A stretch of DNA of 64,000 nucleotides from an uncultured Gammaproteobacteria bacterium (lineage in GTDB: Bacteria > Pseudomonadota > Gammaproteobacteria > Nitrosococcales > Methylophagaceae), in the NCBI GenBank assembly GCA_905479075.1, contig CAJQLA010000007.1, positions 1 through 64,000 of the forward strand, written 5' to 3'. The notes below the pieces were generated by a model that worked only from the letters and a program-made list of their open reading frames with translations, was not told where the DNA came from and ran no database searches. Position numbers and translations under genes: made by a program. This document shows, in pieces, positions 1 through 9,785 of the stretch (position 1 is the stretch's first letter; each line of letters opens with the position of its first letter).

Positions 1-201
1 GCTGATAAAATCAATATCAATACTGCTACTCAGGAAGAGTTGCAAATGATCAAGGGTATTGGGCCTTCAACAGCGATGAAGATTGTTGATTATCGTGAAA
101 AAGTTGGTATGTTTTCTAGCATTGACGAATTAACGCTAGTTAAAGGGATTGGTGATAAGAAGTTGGAGAAAGTCGCTGAACAGATCACTGTTTCAGAATA
201 A
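1..201 (+). CDS. ComEA-like helix-hairpin-helix DNA-binding protein (3' end only)
   Basis: The reading frame is open from the first base and ends in TAA at 199-201, giving the last 66 residues of a protein whose start lies outside the window. It begins ADKININTATQEEL and holds two helix-hairpin-helix turns, MIKGIGPSTAMKI and LVKGIGDKKLEKV. This is the arrangement of the ComEA C-terminal domain, which binds double-stranded DNA non-specifically in the periplasm during uptake. Many gammaproteobacteria carry short ComEA-like proteins made of a signal peptide plus this domain and are not known to be competent, so a role in transformation is only possible. A strong hairpin follows the stop codon. 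Confidence 0.85.
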   Translation, partial: ADKININTATQEELQMIKGIGPSTAMKIVDYREKVGMFSSIDELTLVKGIGDKKLEKVAEQITVSE

Positions 202-221
202 TTACTAATATTCACTTAATG

Positions 222-254
222 GCGTGGTCAACAGATGTTGGCTACGCTATTTTT
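222..254 (+). terminator. Rho-independent terminator after the ComEA-like gene
   Basis: Bases 222-247 form an 11-base-pair stem (two G-T pairs) around an AGAT loop, followed by TATTTTT. It sits between two convergent genes, 20 bases after the ComEA-like stop and just before the 3' end of glnD at 257. It may serve both strands, although the T tract is better placed for the plus strand. Confidence 0.8.
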
Positions 255-256
255 GT

Positions 257-2878
257 TTAGTGGCTTAAGCTAATAACAAGGGCATCGTGAAGTTGCTTTT
301 CTTGTTCTTCTTGTAGATGTTGCTGTTCAGCCGTACATATAAAAAATACATCTTCAACCTGATCACCTAAGGTAGTCAGTTTTGCATTAATAAGCTGCAC
401 ATTACATTGTAGAAATGTTTGGGCGAGAGCGGAGACTAGGCCAGGCCTATCGTGAGTGTGGACCTCTAAAATTGTATGATCTTGTTGCAAGTTGCTTTCA
501 AAACGAATCATGGGCTCCGTCTCAAATAATTTCATCTTACGAGGGGTATGAACTGGACAGTAGGCTTCTACTTCATTTAAGTTCTGCAATTGTGTCTCAA
601 TTGCATTAATGATATCCGATCGCGGGTGTGTTGATTCGTTGACAATAAATGTATTAAGCAACTCACCATTCTTAGCACTATTAATCTTTGCATCTAAAAT
701 ATTCAGCTGTAATTGCTCTAAAACAGAGCTTATAGCAGCAAAGACATTTGGCCTGTCTTTGGTGATAATCAGAATCTCTATGGTATCTTGCTGATCATAT
801 AAACGTGTTGCGACTAGTGTTGGTTTTGTCGGCTGTTGCAAGCGTTGCTCCGTTTGCCATACAAGATCTTCTACACTTTGGCGTAAAAAATAATCGTCAT
901 CATAGTGTTGCCAAATATCAATTATTTGTTGCTCAGGCCATGAACGATCTTGTAATTCATTTAAAGCAAATTGACGTTGTTGCTCACTTTTTTCTTGGGT
1001 GCTTTTGGCCAATTCCTCATGTTGTTCTAACCATTGTTCAGTTGAATAATAGAGTTGTTTGAGCAATGAGTCGCGCCAGCCATTCCATAAATTATCATTA
1101 GTCGCTCTAATGTCTGCCACTGTAAGTAAATATAGATATCGTAACCTATCCATTGTTTGTACAGTTTGAGCAAACTTTTTAACAACATCGGGATCGTGAA
1201 TATCATAACGCTGTGCTGTAGCAGACATGGATAAATGATGTCTTACAAGGAATGCCACAGTTTGAGTGTCGTCATCACTTAAACTATGCAATTTACAAAA
1301 TTCATTTGCATCAGCAACACCGAGTTTACTGTGATCACCACCTCTACCTTTAGCGATATCATGAAAAAGGCCAGCTATATAGAGCAGTTCTGGTTTAGGC
1401 AGTTGATAAAAAACCTTACTACATAATGAAAATTCATCTTTATATTCTTTACATGAAAAACGGCGTAAGTTTCGTACCAAAAACAGGGTGTGTTCATCGA
1501 CGGTATATGTATGGAAAAGGTCGTGCTGCATTTGACCAACAATTTGTCCAAAAGCAGGTAAATAAGCACCCAGTACCCCAAGCTGATTCATACGACGGAA
1601 TTCGTGCGTAATACCTTTGGGTTGACGTATGATTTCCATAAATAAACTACGATTTCTAATATCAGATCGGAAATGATGATTAATGAGATGTATATGTGCG
1701 TGCAATTGTCTGATGGTGTTAGCACGAACCCCTTTTATTTCGGGGTGCTGTTGCAAAATAAGGAACAGCTCTAACATTGCATATGGGTAAAAGGCGAAAA
1801 TACCGGGGTTGATGGTTTCTAAGTAGCCGTTATGTACTTGGAAGCGACTATTGATAGTGTCTATGGCTCGTGGCTCATCAGCTAGAATAATGTTTTCTAA
1901 AAATAGCTGTGCTAATAATTCATTCATTTGGCCTATAGACCGAGCACAAAGATAATAATCTTTCATAAAATATTCGACGGCTAGGCGCTTCTCATCATCT
2001 TGATAGCCAAGTTGCTGAGCCAGCTCACGTTGATAGCCGATCATGAGTTTTTCTTGTTTGCGCCCAGCCTGTGTGTGCAAGACAAAACGAACGCGCCATA
2101 AAAAGTGTTGTGCTTGTTCTAGCGCGGTATATTCATTATTTTCTAAAAAACCTTTTTGATACAGACCGTAAAGATCTGTCACTGCAAAATGCTGTAGGGC
2201 GATCCAGTTAATGACTTGCATATCTCTCAGTCCGCCTGGTGATTCTTTTATATTGGGTTCGAGATTATTTGCGGTATCATTAAATTTCAAATGGCGCTGC
2301 TTTTGCTCATCTAGTTTAGCTTGATAGAAGCGTTTTTCATCCCATGTTTTATTAGTCACAGTGAGTAACTGTAATGATGTGAAAAGGGAAGGTAGGCCAG
2401 CTAGTAGGCGAGTTTCAAGTAAATTTGTGGCAATGGTAATATCACTTTCAGCTTGTTCCCTACATTCACGTAAGGTACGCACGCTATGGCCTATTTCCAG
2501 GCCGACATCCCATAGTGTTGTTAAAAAATGTGATAGTTGTTCTGGAGGTTGGTCAGAGACTGACTCATCCAATAAGATAAGCAAATCAATATCCGAATAA
2601 GGATGTAATTCACCGCGGCCATAGCCACCGACTGCAAGCAAACTGATTGGGCAGTCGATATCAATATAATGATGCCAAAGGCATTGTAATACTTCATCTA
2701 CAAAATGTGACCTTAGATGGATAAGTTCGACTATATCCAGGCCGCTTTCAAACTGCTGTTGAATATAGTCCTGACCAACTTTGAGTGCATCTCGAAAAAT
2801 GCTGGGCTTGTTGTCGGTTTTGTCTAACTGTTGATTTTCAGCAACTTCCCAGAGTGAGCACGACCCTTTTGTTAGCAT
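257..2878 (-). CDS. glnD: Bifunctional [protein-PII] uridylyltransferase / UMP-removing enzyme
   Basis: GlnD senses glutamine and adds UMP to, or removes it from, PII signalling proteins, and so sets the nitrogen response. The 873 residues are close to the 890 of E. coli. The nucleotidyltransferase motif GGYGRGELHPYSDIDLL lies at residues 84-100. The HD phosphohydrolase motif AGLFHDIAKGRGGDHS lies near 502-517 with the HD pair at 506-507. Two C-terminal ACT domains follow (about 695-770 and 800-873). The start ATG is 6 bases after the map stop, so map-glnD is one transcript. In E. coli map and glnD are also neighbours but dapD follows; here the dap genes are about 35 kb away. No PII gene (glnB/glnK) is in the window. 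Confidence 0.97.
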   Translation of the reverse strand: MLTKGSCSLWEVAENQQLDKTDNKPSIFRDALKVGQDYIQQQFESGLDIVELIHLRSHFVDEVLQCLWHHYIDIDCPISLLAVGGYGRGELHPYSDIDLLILLDESVSDQPPEQLSHFLTTLWDVGLEIGHSVRTLRECREQAESDITIATNLLETRLLAGLPSLFTSLQLLTVTNKTWDEKRFYQAKLDEQKQRHLKFNDTANNLEPNIKESPGGLRDMQVINWIALQHFAVTDLYGLYQKGFLENNEYTALEQAQHFLWRVRFVLHTQAGRKQEKLMIGYQRELAQQLGYQDDEKRLAVEYFMKDYYLCARSIGQMNELLAQLFLENIILADEPRAIDTINSRFQVHNGYLETINPGIFAFYPYAMLELFLILQQHPEIKGVRANTIRQLHAHIHLINHHFRSDIRNRSLFMEIIRQPKGITHEFRRMNQLGVLGAYLPAFGQIVGQMQHDLFHTYTVDEHTLFLVRNLRRFSCKEYKDEFSLCSKVFYQLPKPELLYIAGLFHDIAKGRGGDHSKLGVADANEFCKLHSLSDDDTQTVAFLVRHHLSMSATAQRYDIHDPDVVKKFAQTVQTMDRLRYLYLLTVADIRATNDNLWNGWRDSLLKQLYYSTEQWLEQHEELAKSTQEKSEQQRQFALNELQDRSWPEQQIIDIWQHYDDDYFLRQSVEDLVWQTEQRLQQPTKPTLVATRLYDQQDTIEILIITKDRPNVFAAISSVLEQLQLNILDAKINSAKNGELLNTFIVNESTHPRSDIINAIETQLQNLNEVEAYCPVHTPRKMKLFETEPMIRFESNLQQDHTILEVHTHDRPGLVSALAQTFLQCNVQLINAKLTTLGDQVEDVFFICTAEQQHLQEEQEKQLHDALVISLSH

Positions 2879-2884
2879 TTGATG

Positions 2885-3652
2885 TTATATGACCTCGTCT
2901 TCACGACGTGTCAAGATCTCATGACCATTTTCGGTGACTAAAATAGTGTGTTCCCATTGAGCTGATAATGAGCGATCTTTTGTGACAACCGTCCAGCCAT
3001 CTGGTAGTTGTTTAATATGACGCTTACCTGCATTGACCATTGGCTCAATAGTAAATGTCATGCCAGCCTCTAATGTGAGTCCTGTATCAGGACTGCCATA
3101 ATGGAGTACTTGAGGATCTTCATGAAAAACACGACCGATGCCATGGCCACAGTATTCGCGAACAATTGAAAAACGCTGTTTTTCAGCATGTTGCTGAATG
3201 GCATGGCCAATATCACCCAGACGAATACCAGGTTTAACCATCGCTATTCCAACCAGCATTGCTTCACGTGCATTTTCGGTGAGTCTTTTAGCCATGATCG
3301 ATGTTTTGCCAATGTGAAACATTTTACTGGTGTCACCATGAAACTCATCTTTAATAACGGTGATGTCTATATTGATAATATCACCGTCTTTTAATGTCTT
3401 ACTACCGGGGATACCGTGACAGATAACGTGGTTAACTGATGTACAAATAGATTTCGGAAAACCATGGTAATTAAGTGGGGCAGGGATGGCATCTTGCTCG
3501 TTAACTATATAATTATGACAAATTTCATCTAGTTCATCGGTGGTGATACCAGCCTTAACATAAGGTTCAATCATCATTAGAACTTCAGCAGCTAGGCGAC
3601 CAGCAACACGCATTTTTTCTATTTCTTCGGGTGTCTTAATACTGACGGCCAT
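2885..3652 (-). CDS. map: Methionine aminopeptidase, type I
   Basis: This cytosolic metalloenzyme removes the initiator methionine from new proteins. At 255 residues it matches the short type Ia bacterial enzyme without N-terminal extension. Metal ligands typical of the family are visible: the Asp pair in the NIDITVIKDEFHGDTSKMF region, the His in REYCGHGIGRVFHEDP, and the two Glu in FTIEPMVNAG and QWEHTILVTENG. The gene is divergent from rpsB, the usual gammaproteobacterial arrangement, and is followed after 6 bases by glnD. AGGA lies upstream of the ATG. Confidence 0.97.
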   Translation of the reverse strand: MAVSIKTPEEIEKMRVAGRLAAEVLMMIEPYVKAGITTDELDEICHNYIVNEQDAIPAPLNYHGFPKSICTSVNHVICHGIPGSKTLKDGDIINIDITVIKDEFHGDTSKMFHIGKTSIMAKRLTENAREAMLVGIAMVKPGIRLGDIGHAIQQHAEKQRFSIVREYCGHGIGRVFHEDPQVLHYGSPDTGLTLEAGMTFTIEPMVNAGKRHIKQLPDGWTVVTKDRSLSAQWEHTILVTENGHEILTRREDEVI

Positions 3653-3724
3653 TGTCTGTCATTTCCTGCTTAGTTAATTAGATTTAGTGTGAGGATGTAT
3701 AGTTTGCCGTAAAATGGTTAAAAC

Positions 3725-3775
3725 AACCAGAAAATGATTTTTATAATCATTTTTAATAAAGCTTATTTTCTGGTT
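3725..3775. repeat. Long inverted repeat in the map/rpsB divergent region
   Basis: AACCAGAAAAT at 3725-3735 is matched exactly by ATTTTCTGGTT at 3765-3775. A second inverted pair, AATGATT/AATCATT, lies inside. A TTTTG run follows on the plus strand. It lies about 70 bases upstream of the map start and about 30 bases upstream of the rpsB -35 element, outside both genes. It could be a terminator-like hairpin in the map leader, an insulator between divergent promoters or a protein-binding palindrome. Confidence 0.6.
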
Positions 3776-3805
3776 TTGTATAAGACAGAGATAGTTTCTA
3801 TCTAA

Positions 3806-3834
3806 TTGTTTTTATCTCTTTTTTGTGGTATAAA
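3806..3834 (+). promoter_or_regulatory. Sigma-70 promoter for rpsB-tsf
   Basis: TTGTTT at 3806-3811 and TATAAA at 3829-3834 are separated by 17 bases, close to the sigma-70 consensus. A start of transcription near 3841 would give an untranslated leader of about 125 bases in front of rpsB, enough for the structured leader described next. Confidence 0.65.
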
Positions 3835-3860
3835 ATGTGCGCTTATTTAGGCAAAAATCA

Positions 3861-3945
3861 CACATGCACCGACACAAGTTTCGGGGTGCTAACTGCTCGT
3901 CAGTTTAGTCGATACTTGGGGTGTGTGGAGGTTTAACCCCAATTT
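3861..3945 (+). promoter_or_regulatory. Structured 5' leader of rpsB, probable S2 autoregulatory element
   Basis: Three hairpins can be drawn: GCACC(3866)...GGTGC(3889), AACTG/CAGTT around CTCGT near 3891-3905, and GGGGT(3918-3922)/ACCCC(3936-3940). The last is followed by AATTTTTATT, then by the ribosome binding region AAGG near 3953. In E. coli and relatives, free ribosomal protein S2 represses its own rpsB-tsf mRNA through a conserved leader. The position and structure here fit that, but I cannot check covariation, so the assignment is by context. Confidence 0.55.
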
Positions 3946-3966
3946 TTATTATAAGGTTTTATTAAA

Positions 3967-4716
3967 ATGGCAAAAACAACTATGCGCCAAATGCTAGAAG
4001 CAGGCGTACACTTTGGACACCAAACACGTTATTGGAACCCAAAAATGGCTCCATTTATTTTTGGTAAACGTAACAATATTCATATTATTAATCTTGAGCA
4101 AAGCCTTCCTATGTTCAACGATGCATTAAACTTCGTTGGCAAACTGGCATCTAAAAAAGGCCGTATTTTGTTTGTAGGAACAAAACGTGCAGCTCAAGAT
4201 GCGATTCGCGAAGATGCAGAAAGAGCAGCAATGCCTTATGTTAATCGTCGTTGGTTAGGCGGTATGTTGACTAATTATCAAACTGTTCGCCAATCAATCA
4301 AACGTCTAGATTCTATTCAGGAAATGATTGAGTCTGGTAAGTTAGAAGGTCTTAAAAAGAAAGAAATTCTTAACTTAACGCGCGAAAAAGAAAAATTAGA
4401 AAAAAGTATCGGTGGTATTAGAAAAATGGGTGGTCTACCAGACGCACTTTTCGTCATCGATGTTGATCATGAACGTATCGCGATTAAAGAGGCAAACAAC
4501 TTAGGTATTCCTGTCGTTGCTATTGTTGATAGTAATAGTAATCCTGATGGTGTTGACTATGTTATCCCAGGAAATGATGACTCAATGAGAGCGATTAAGC
4601 TTTATACATTGAGCATGGCGGAAGCAATTTTAGAAGGTCGTGCTTCTGTTGCTACAGGGGATGAAGAAGTTGTTGAGGTTGCAGCCGAAGAAAGTACTGA
4701 AGCGGCAGCTGAATAA
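3967..4716 (+). CDS. rpsB: 30S ribosomal protein S2
   Basis: S2 joins late to the head of the small ribosomal subunit. The N-terminus [20 protein letters not shown] and internal [19 protein letters not shown] are hallmarks of the family. The 249 residues match the usual length of about 240-250, and the C-terminus is the common acidic, alanine-rich tail. It is the first gene of the rpsB-tsf unit, followed by pyrH and frr as in most gammaproteobacteria. Confidence 0.99.
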   Translation: MAKTTMRQMLEAGVHFGHQTRYWNPKMAPFIFGKRNNIHIINLEQSLPMFNDALNFVGKLASKKGRILFVGTKRAAQDAIREDAERAAMPYVNRRWLGGMLTNYQTVRQSIKRLDSIQEMIESGKLEGLKKKEILNLTREKEKLEKSIGGIRKMGGLPDALFVIDVDHERIAIKEANNLGIPVVAIVDSNSNPDGVDYVIPGNDDSMRAIKLYTLSMAEAILEGRASVATGDEEVVEVAAEESTEAAAE

Positions 4717-4737
4717 ATAAATAATTAAGAAGTTATG

Positions 4738-4762
4738 CAGGCTCGCTAGTTTAGCGGGCCTG
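4738..4762 (+). terminator. Hairpin between rpsB and tsf, possible partial terminator
   Basis: CAGGCTCGCTA pairs with TAGCGGGCCTG (one mismatch or wobble) around a short loop. There is no long T tract behind it (TGTTGTATGT), so it is unlikely to stop most transcripts. It may lower tsf relative to rpsB mRNA or protect 3' ends. Confidence 0.45.
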
Positions 4763-4831
4763 TGTTGTATGTATAGTGCACTTATTTTAACTAAGAGACT
4801 TGCATAATTAAAGAATTTGAAGGGTAGAAAA

Positions 4832-5707
4832 ATGGCAATTACAGCTGCATTAGTAAAAGAACTTCGTGAGCGTACTGGTTCAGGAATGATGGAGTGCAAA
4901 AAAGCATTAGTTGAATCAAATGGTGATATTGATGCTGCAATTGAAGCTATGCGTAAATCAGGTTTAGCAAAAGCAGATAAAAAATCAGATCGTGTTGCTG
5001 CAGATGGCATTATTGCAATCGAAATAAGTGACGATGGTAAGCAAGCCGTTATGCTTGAAATCAATTCAGAGACAGACTTCGTTGCAAAAGCGGATGACTT
5101 TACTGGTTTTGTGGCTGACGTATCTAAAGCTGTTTTAGCAGCACAACCAGCCGATTTAGATGCATTATTAGCATTGCCATTAAATGGCGGTAGCATTGAT
5201 AGTGTTCGTCAAGAATTGATTGCTAAGATTGGTGAAAATATTCAAGTGCGTCGTTTTGAAATAATGTCAACAGATGGCGTGATTGGTTCATATCGTCATG
5301 GTGATCGCATCGGTACATTAGTCGAGTTAGATGGCGGTGATATAGCACTTGCAAAAGATTTAGCGATGCATGTTGCAGCGAGTCGCCCACAAGCTATTTC
5401 AGCGGCTGATTTACCAGCTGACCTATTAGAAAAAGAGCGTGATATCGTTGCGACACAAGCTAAAGACAGTGGTAAACCAGAAGCAATCATTGAAAAAATG
5501 GTTGAAGGCCGCATGAAAAAGTTTGTTAATGAAATAAGCTTATTAGGACAACCTTTTGTTAAAGACCCTGATGTCACAGTTGAAAAATTAGTTAGACAAG
5601 CAAATGCGACAGTGAAAGCTATCAGCTTCTTTGAAGTGGGTGAAGGTATCGAGAAGAAAGAAGATAACTTTGCTGAAGAAGTAATGGCACAAGCTAGAGG
5701 TAACTAG
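4832..5707 (+). CDS. tsf: Translation elongation factor Ts
   Basis: EF-Ts exchanges GDP for GTP on EF-Tu. I place the start at the ATG at 4832 ([16 protein letters not shown]), which aligns with other EF-Ts N-termini and has GAAGGG 7-8 bases upstream. An in-frame TTG at 4817 would add five residues and remove that binding site. The protein has 291 residues. The TDFVAK motif that contacts EF-Tu is present in [15 protein letters not shown], and the full dimerisation and C-terminal modules follow. The stop is one base before pyrH. Confidence 0.98.
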   Translation: MAITAALVKELRERTGSGMMECKKALVESNGDIDAAIEAMRKSGLAKADKKSDRVAADGIIAIEISDDGKQAVMLEINSETDFVAKADDFTGFVADVSKAVLAAQPADLDALLALPLNGGSIDSVRQELIAKIGENIQVRRFEIMSTDGVIGSYRHGDRIGTLVELDGGDIALAKDLAMHVAASRPQAISAADLPADLLEKERDIVATQAKDSGKPEAIIEKMVEGRMKKFVNEISLLGQPFVKDPDVTVEKLVRQANATVKAISFFEVGEGIEKKEDNFAEEVMAQARGN

Positions 5708-5708
5708 A

Positions 5709-6434
5709 ATGTCTCAAACGGGAAAACAGCCTGCATATAAGCGTGTACTACTTAAATTAAGTGGTGAGGCGCTAATGGGCGATGCTGAATATGGCATCCA
5801 GCCAGAGGTCATTTCTCGTTTTGCTAAAGAAATTGCCGAGCTCAGTGCTCAAGGTATTGAGCTCGGCATCGTTATTGGTGGCGGTAATATTTTCCGTGGT
5901 GCTGGACTGGCTGCGAAAGGAATGGATAGAGTCAGTGGTGATCACATGGGCATGCTTGCCACAGTGATGAATGCACTGGCTCTACAAGATGCGCTTGAAG
6001 CACATGGTACTTATTGTCGAGTAATGTCGGCGATCCGTATTAATGAAATTTGTGAAGAATATATACGCCGCCGAGCTGTTCGGCATTTAGAAAAAGGTCG
6101 TATTGTTATTTTCGCAGCAGGAACGGGTAGTCCTTTTTTTACCACTGATTCCGCTGCAAGCCTTCGTGCCGTTGAAGTTGATGCAGACTTGTTGTTAAAG
6201 GCGACACAGGTTGATGGTGTTTATAGTGCTGATCCAAAAACGGATCCAACAGCGACGCGTTATACCGAATTGACTTATGACGAAGTGATTAATAATCGCT
6301 TGGCTGTAATGGATACAACTGCGGTTGTAATGTGCCAAGAGCATAGTATGCCATTACGTGTGTTTGACGTTCATAAGACGGGCAATCTGACAAAAATTGT
6401 TTACGGCGAAGATATTGGTACTTTGGTTAAGTAA
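5709..6434 (+). CDS. pyrH: UMP kinase
   Basis: PyrH phosphorylates UMP to UDP with ATP in pyrimidine nucleotide synthesis and acts as a hexamer regulated by GTP and UTP. The 241 residues match the E. coli enzyme. The amino-acid kinase fold shows [14 protein letters not shown] near residue 12, the glycine-rich [12 protein letters not shown] and the [15 protein letters not shown] helix. The start ATG lies one base after the tsf stop, so translation is probably coupled. Confidence 0.98.
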   Translation: MSQTGKQPAYKRVLLKLSGEALMGDAEYGIQPEVISRFAKEIAELSAQGIELGIVIGGGNIFRGAGLAAKGMDRVSGDHMGMLATVMNALALQDALEAHGTYCRVMSAIRINEICEEYIRRRAVRHLEKGRIVIFAAGTGSPFFTTDSAASLRAVEVDADLLLKATQVDGVYSADPKTDPTATRYTELTYDEVINNRLAVMDTTAVVMCQEHSMPLRVFDVHKTGNLTKIVYGEDIGTLVK

Positions 6435-6460
6435 AAAGTGCGAGATGTAGGAATAGATTT

Positions 6461-7018
6461 ATGATTGAAGATATAAAAAAAGACGCGGCAGATAGGATGC
6501 AAAAAAGTGTTGTTGCACTAACCAATTCGATGGCAAAAATTCGTGCGGGTCGTGCACATACTAGTCTTCTTGATCATGTTGTTGTGCCTTACTATGGCGC
6601 TGATGTTCCACTCAGCCAAGTGGCGAATGTTGGGATCGAAGATTCACGCACCTTAACAGTGACACCTTGGGAAAAGCCAATGTTGTCTGTCGTTGAGAAA
6701 GCAATAATGACATCAGATTTAGGTGTAAATCCAAATAGTGCTGGAATGACTATTCGAATTCCAATCCCGCCATTAACTGAAGAACGCCGTCGCGATTTAG
6801 TTAAAATTGCGCGTTCTGAGGCAGAAGGTGCTCGCGTAGCAATCCGTAATATTCGTCGTGATGCCAATAGCACCTTAAAAGAATTGTTAAAAGAAAAAGA
6901 AATTTCTGAAGATGAAGAACGCGGTGCAGAAGAAGCCGTTCAAAAGTTAACTGATGCGGGCATCAAACAAGTAGAACAAGTACTTTCAGAAAAAGAAGCG
7001 GACTTAATGGAAGTGTAA
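6461..7018 (+). CDS. frr: Ribosome recycling factor
   Basis: RRF splits post-termination ribosomes together with EF-G. Its 185 residues are exactly the family length. The conserved stretches [20 protein letters not shown] and [17 protein letters not shown] are visible, as is the C-terminal helix bundle. It lies 26 bases after pyrH and 29 bases before uppS, in the standard order. Confidence 0.99.
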   Translation: MIEDIKKDAADRMQKSVVALTNSMAKIRAGRAHTSLLDHVVVPYYGADVPLSQVANVGIEDSRTLTVTPWEKPMLSVVEKAIMTSDLGVNPNSAGMTIRIPIPPLTEERRRDLVKIARSEAEGARVAIRNIRRDANSTLKELLKEKEISEDEERGAEEAVQKLTDAGIKQVEQVLSEKEADLMEV

Positions 7019-7047
7019 CGATTGTTACATAACTACTTAAGGATATT

Positions 7048-7791
7048 ATGACTGAGGAGCGCCATCAAATCCCACAGCATATTGCGATAATTATGGATGG
7101 CAATGGTCGTTGGGCTAAGAAGAAACACCAACCGCGTTTTATGGGGCATCGTGCGGGTGTCCAAGCAGTAGAAACAATAGTCCGTCATTGTGTTGCTCGA
7201 GGCGTTTCAGTTCTCAGTTTATTTGCATTTAGTAGTGAAAACTGGCGGCGACCAAGCAAAGAAGTCAGTTTATTGATGGAGTTGTTTGCCCTAGTGCTTA
7301 AACAACAAGTTAAGCGATTAAATAACAACAATATTCGTTTAAGAATCATCGGCGATATCAGCCAGTTTAGTAATAGTTTGCAAAAGCAAATATTAGAAGC
7401 ACAAACAGTCACAGAAAATAATACAGGCTTAACAATCAATGTTGCAGCTAATTATGGTGGTCGCTGGGATATCACCGAATCTGTTAGACAGATAGCCAAT
7501 AAAGTAAAAGTGGGTTTAATTAACCCCGATGATATTAGTGAAGATGATATAACAGCAGGCTTAACAACAATGCCTTTGGCTGAACCTGATTTGTTTATTC
7601 GCACAGGTGGTGAGCAGCGGGTGAGTAATTTCTTATTGTGGCAAATGGCCTACACAGAATTCTATTTTACTGACACTTTATGGCCTGATTTCAATGAGCA
7701 GAGTTTGGATGATGCAATTTTCTCTTTTGGGCAACGCGAACGTCGTTTTGGCCGTACTTCAGAGCAATTAAAAGACGATACAAATGCTTAA
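7048..7791 (+). CDS. uppS: Undecaprenyl diphosphate synthase (cis-prenyltransferase)
   Basis: UppS extends farnesyl diphosphate with eight isopentenyl units in cis to form the C55 lipid carrier for peptidoglycan and O-antigen. The catalytic Asp is in AIIMDGNGRWAKK, followed by GHRAG, the SSENWRRP region and C-terminal RTGGEQRVSNFLLWQ, all family signatures. The length of 247 residues is typical. Its end overlaps the cdsA start by 8 bases. The substrate comes from IspA, encoded near 49 kb. Confidence 0.98.
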   Translation: MTEERHQIPQHIAIIMDGNGRWAKKKHQPRFMGHRAGVQAVETIVRHCVARGVSVLSLFAFSSENWRRPSKEVSLLMELFALVLKQQVKRLNNNNIRLRIIGDISQFSNSLQKQILEAQTVTENNTGLTINVAANYGGRWDITESVRQIANKVKVGLINPDDISEDDITAGLTTMPLAEPDLFIRTGGEQRVSNFLLWQMAYTEFYFTDTLWPDFNEQSLDDAIFSFGQRERRFGRTSEQLKDDTNA

Positions 7792-8608
7792 ACAACGTTT
7801 GATAACAGCGGCTGTCTTAATACCATTAGTTGTATTTGGTATCTTGACGCTTCCCACTGATAAACTTAACTGGTTTGTAGCACTCGTGTCAGCTTTAGCG
7901 GCTTGGGAATGGTTGACTATGGTCGGTGTGGATGATTTGAACAGACGCCTGTTATGGATCTTGGGTTTGTTTTTATTATCGACAATCGTAATGTCAAGTT
8001 TCTCTCTTAGCTTCATATTATCGATTGCCGCCATTGTTTGGCTACTAGCAGCGTTCTTTGTAGCTAAATATAGACATAAAGGTTTGCCAAGATCACTTTC
8101 TGCTTTATTTGCATCTAAATCATTTGGTATCGCTAGCTGTGTAGTACTACTGATGTTTTTTTGGGTTGCAGTAGTTACTTTGCATCAATCAAGTTTAGGT
8201 CCTCAACAATTACTGTATGTACTTGTTTCTGTTTGGTTAGCCGATACGGGTGGTTATTTTGCTGGTAAGAAGTGGGGAAGGACAGCCCTAGCAAAAGCAA
8301 TCAGTCCTAATAAAACTCGGGAAGGCGTTATGGGAGCGTTAGGCTTGACAGGGGTATGGGCTATCATTGCTTATGCCATGTCAATTAACGGTGAATTATC
8401 ACTTTTCAGTTGGTTGTTACTGACAATGATTACTGTTGCGATTTCAATCATTGGTGATTTGTTTGAGAGTTTGTTTAAGCGAAGTCATCAAATAAAAGAC
8501 AGTGGTAATTTATTACCTGGTCATGGTGGTATTTTGGATAGAATCGATAGTTTGATTTCCGCTGTGCCCATGTTTGTAGTTGGATCTATGATGTTGGGTG
8601 CTTTTTAA
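7784..8608 (+). CDS. cdsA: Phosphatidate cytidylyltransferase (CDP-diglyceride synthase)
   Basis: CdsA makes CDP-diacylglycerol, the precursor of all major phospholipids, in the inner membrane. About eight hydrophobic segments are visible. The C-terminal signature FKRSHQIKDSGNLLPGHGG with following DRIDS is the CDS family motif with the metal-binding aspartates. The 274 residues are normal. It overlaps uppS and is directly followed by dxr. Confidence 0.97.
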   Translation: MLKQRLITAAVLIPLVVFGILTLPTDKLNWFVALVSALAAWEWLTMVGVDDLNRRLLWILGLFLLSTIVMSSFSLSFILSIAAIVWLLAAFFVAKYRHKGLPRSLSALFASKSFGIASCVVLLMFFWVAVVTLHQSSLGPQQLLYVLVSVWLADTGGYFAGKKWGRTALAKAISPNKTREGVMGALGLTGVWAIIAYAMSINGELSLFSWLLLTMITVAISIIGDLFESLFKRSHQIKDSGNLLPGHGGILDRIDSLISAVPMFVVGSMMLGAF

Positions 8609-9784
8609 ATGCAAGTCGTTACTTTATTAGGCTCCACAGGATCGATTGGTGTGAGTACGCTTAATGTTTTAGCTCAACACCCTGATAAATATCGAATCTA
8701 TGCATTAGCTGCAAACAAGTCTGTTGATATTCTATTTGAGCAATGTAAACAATTTCAGCCAGAAGTTGCTGTGATGCTGGATCCTACTGCAGCAAATAGT
8801 TTGGCTGAAAAATTAAAACAAGCAAAAATTAGCACTGAAGTTCTGACAGGAGCACAAGCCTTAGATGATGTTGCCAGTGCAGGTATTGTAGATTATGTCG
8901 TGGCAGCTATTGTTGGTGCTGCTGGTTTATTGCCTACACTGGCAGCTGCAAAATCGGCTAAGCATATTCTATTAGCAAATAAAGAAGCCCTTGTGATGAG
9001 TGGTGAATTATTTATGCGTGAAGTTGAGAGCAATGGTGCAACGCTATTGCCAGTTGATAGTGAACATAATGCCATTTGGCAGTGTTTACCGGTAGTTGGG
9101 CAACAGCAATATCATTTTGATGATAAAGGTATCAGACGGATTATATTGACTGCCTCTGGTGGGCCATTTCGTGATTACCAAATTAATGAGCTCGAAAAAG
9201 TAACACCTGAGCAAGCAGTTGCGCATCCGAACTGGTCAATGGGACAGAAAATCTCGGTTGATTCTGCGACGATGATGAATAAAGGGTTAGAAGTCATTGA
9301 AGCACATTGGTTATTTGGATTGTCCAATGAGCAAATTGACGTTGTATTACATCGTCAAAGCATTATTCATTCTATGGTCGATTATGTGGATGGTTCAGTG
9401 TTAGCACAAATGGGTAATCCCGATATGCGTACGCCAATTGCCAATGCACTTGCATGGCCAAATCGTATTGACTCGGGTGTAAAACCTTTAGATTTAGTTG
9501 AGGTGGGTCGTTTAGATTTTTCAAAAGCGGATTATAGTCATTACCCTTGCTTAGCGTTAGCTTATCAAGCACTAGAAGCGGGTGGCACAAGTACCGCTAT
9601 TTTAAATGCGGCAAATGAGGTTGCAGTAGCTGCTTTTCTTCAGCGCCAAATTAAATTTACTGAAATAGCTGTAATCATTGAGCGTGTTCTATCAGCACAG
9701 TCAGCAAGTGTTGTTTCTGATCTTGAACAGGTGCTGGCAGATGATGCTACAGCACGGCAATTGGCTACATCATTTATAAATTAA
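8609..9784 (+). CDS. dxr: 1-deoxy-D-xylulose 5-phosphate reductoisomerase
   Basis: Dxr (IspC) converts DXP to 2-C-methyl-D-erythritol 4-phosphate with NADPH, the committed step of the MEP isoprenoid pathway. The N-terminal NADPH-binding motif [13 protein letters not shown] is clear. The metal- and substrate-binding region includes [15 protein letters not shown] and the flexible loop [19 protein letters not shown]. At 391 residues it has the full length. The start follows the cdsA stop without a gap. Dxs, the preceding enzyme, is encoded near 48 kb. Confidence 0.98.
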   Translation: MQVVTLLGSTGSIGVSTLNVLAQHPDKYRIYALAANKSVDILFEQCKQFQPEVAVMLDPTAANSLAEKLKQAKISTEVLTGAQALDDVASAGIVDYVVAAIVGAAGLLPTLAAAKSAKHILLANKEALVMSGELFMREVESNGATLLPVDSEHNAIWQCLPVVGQQQYHFDDKGIRRIILTASGGPFRDYQINELEKVTPEQAVAHPNWSMGQKISVDSATMMNKGLEVIEAHWLFGLSNEQIDVVLHRQSIIHSMVDYVDGSVLAQMGNPDMRTPIANALAWPNRIDSGVKPLDLVEVGRLDFSKADYSHYPCLALAYQALEAGGTSTAILNAANEVAVAAFLQRQIKFTEIAVIIERVLSAQSASVVSDLEQVLADDATARQLATSFIN

Positions 9785-9785
9785 T

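Noticed and set aside
4630-5196. Open frame of 188 codons on the minus strand across rpsB and tsf
   Set aside because: It lies antisense to two certain genes, and its Ser/Ala/Lys-rich composition is that of a shadow frame; no family likeness.
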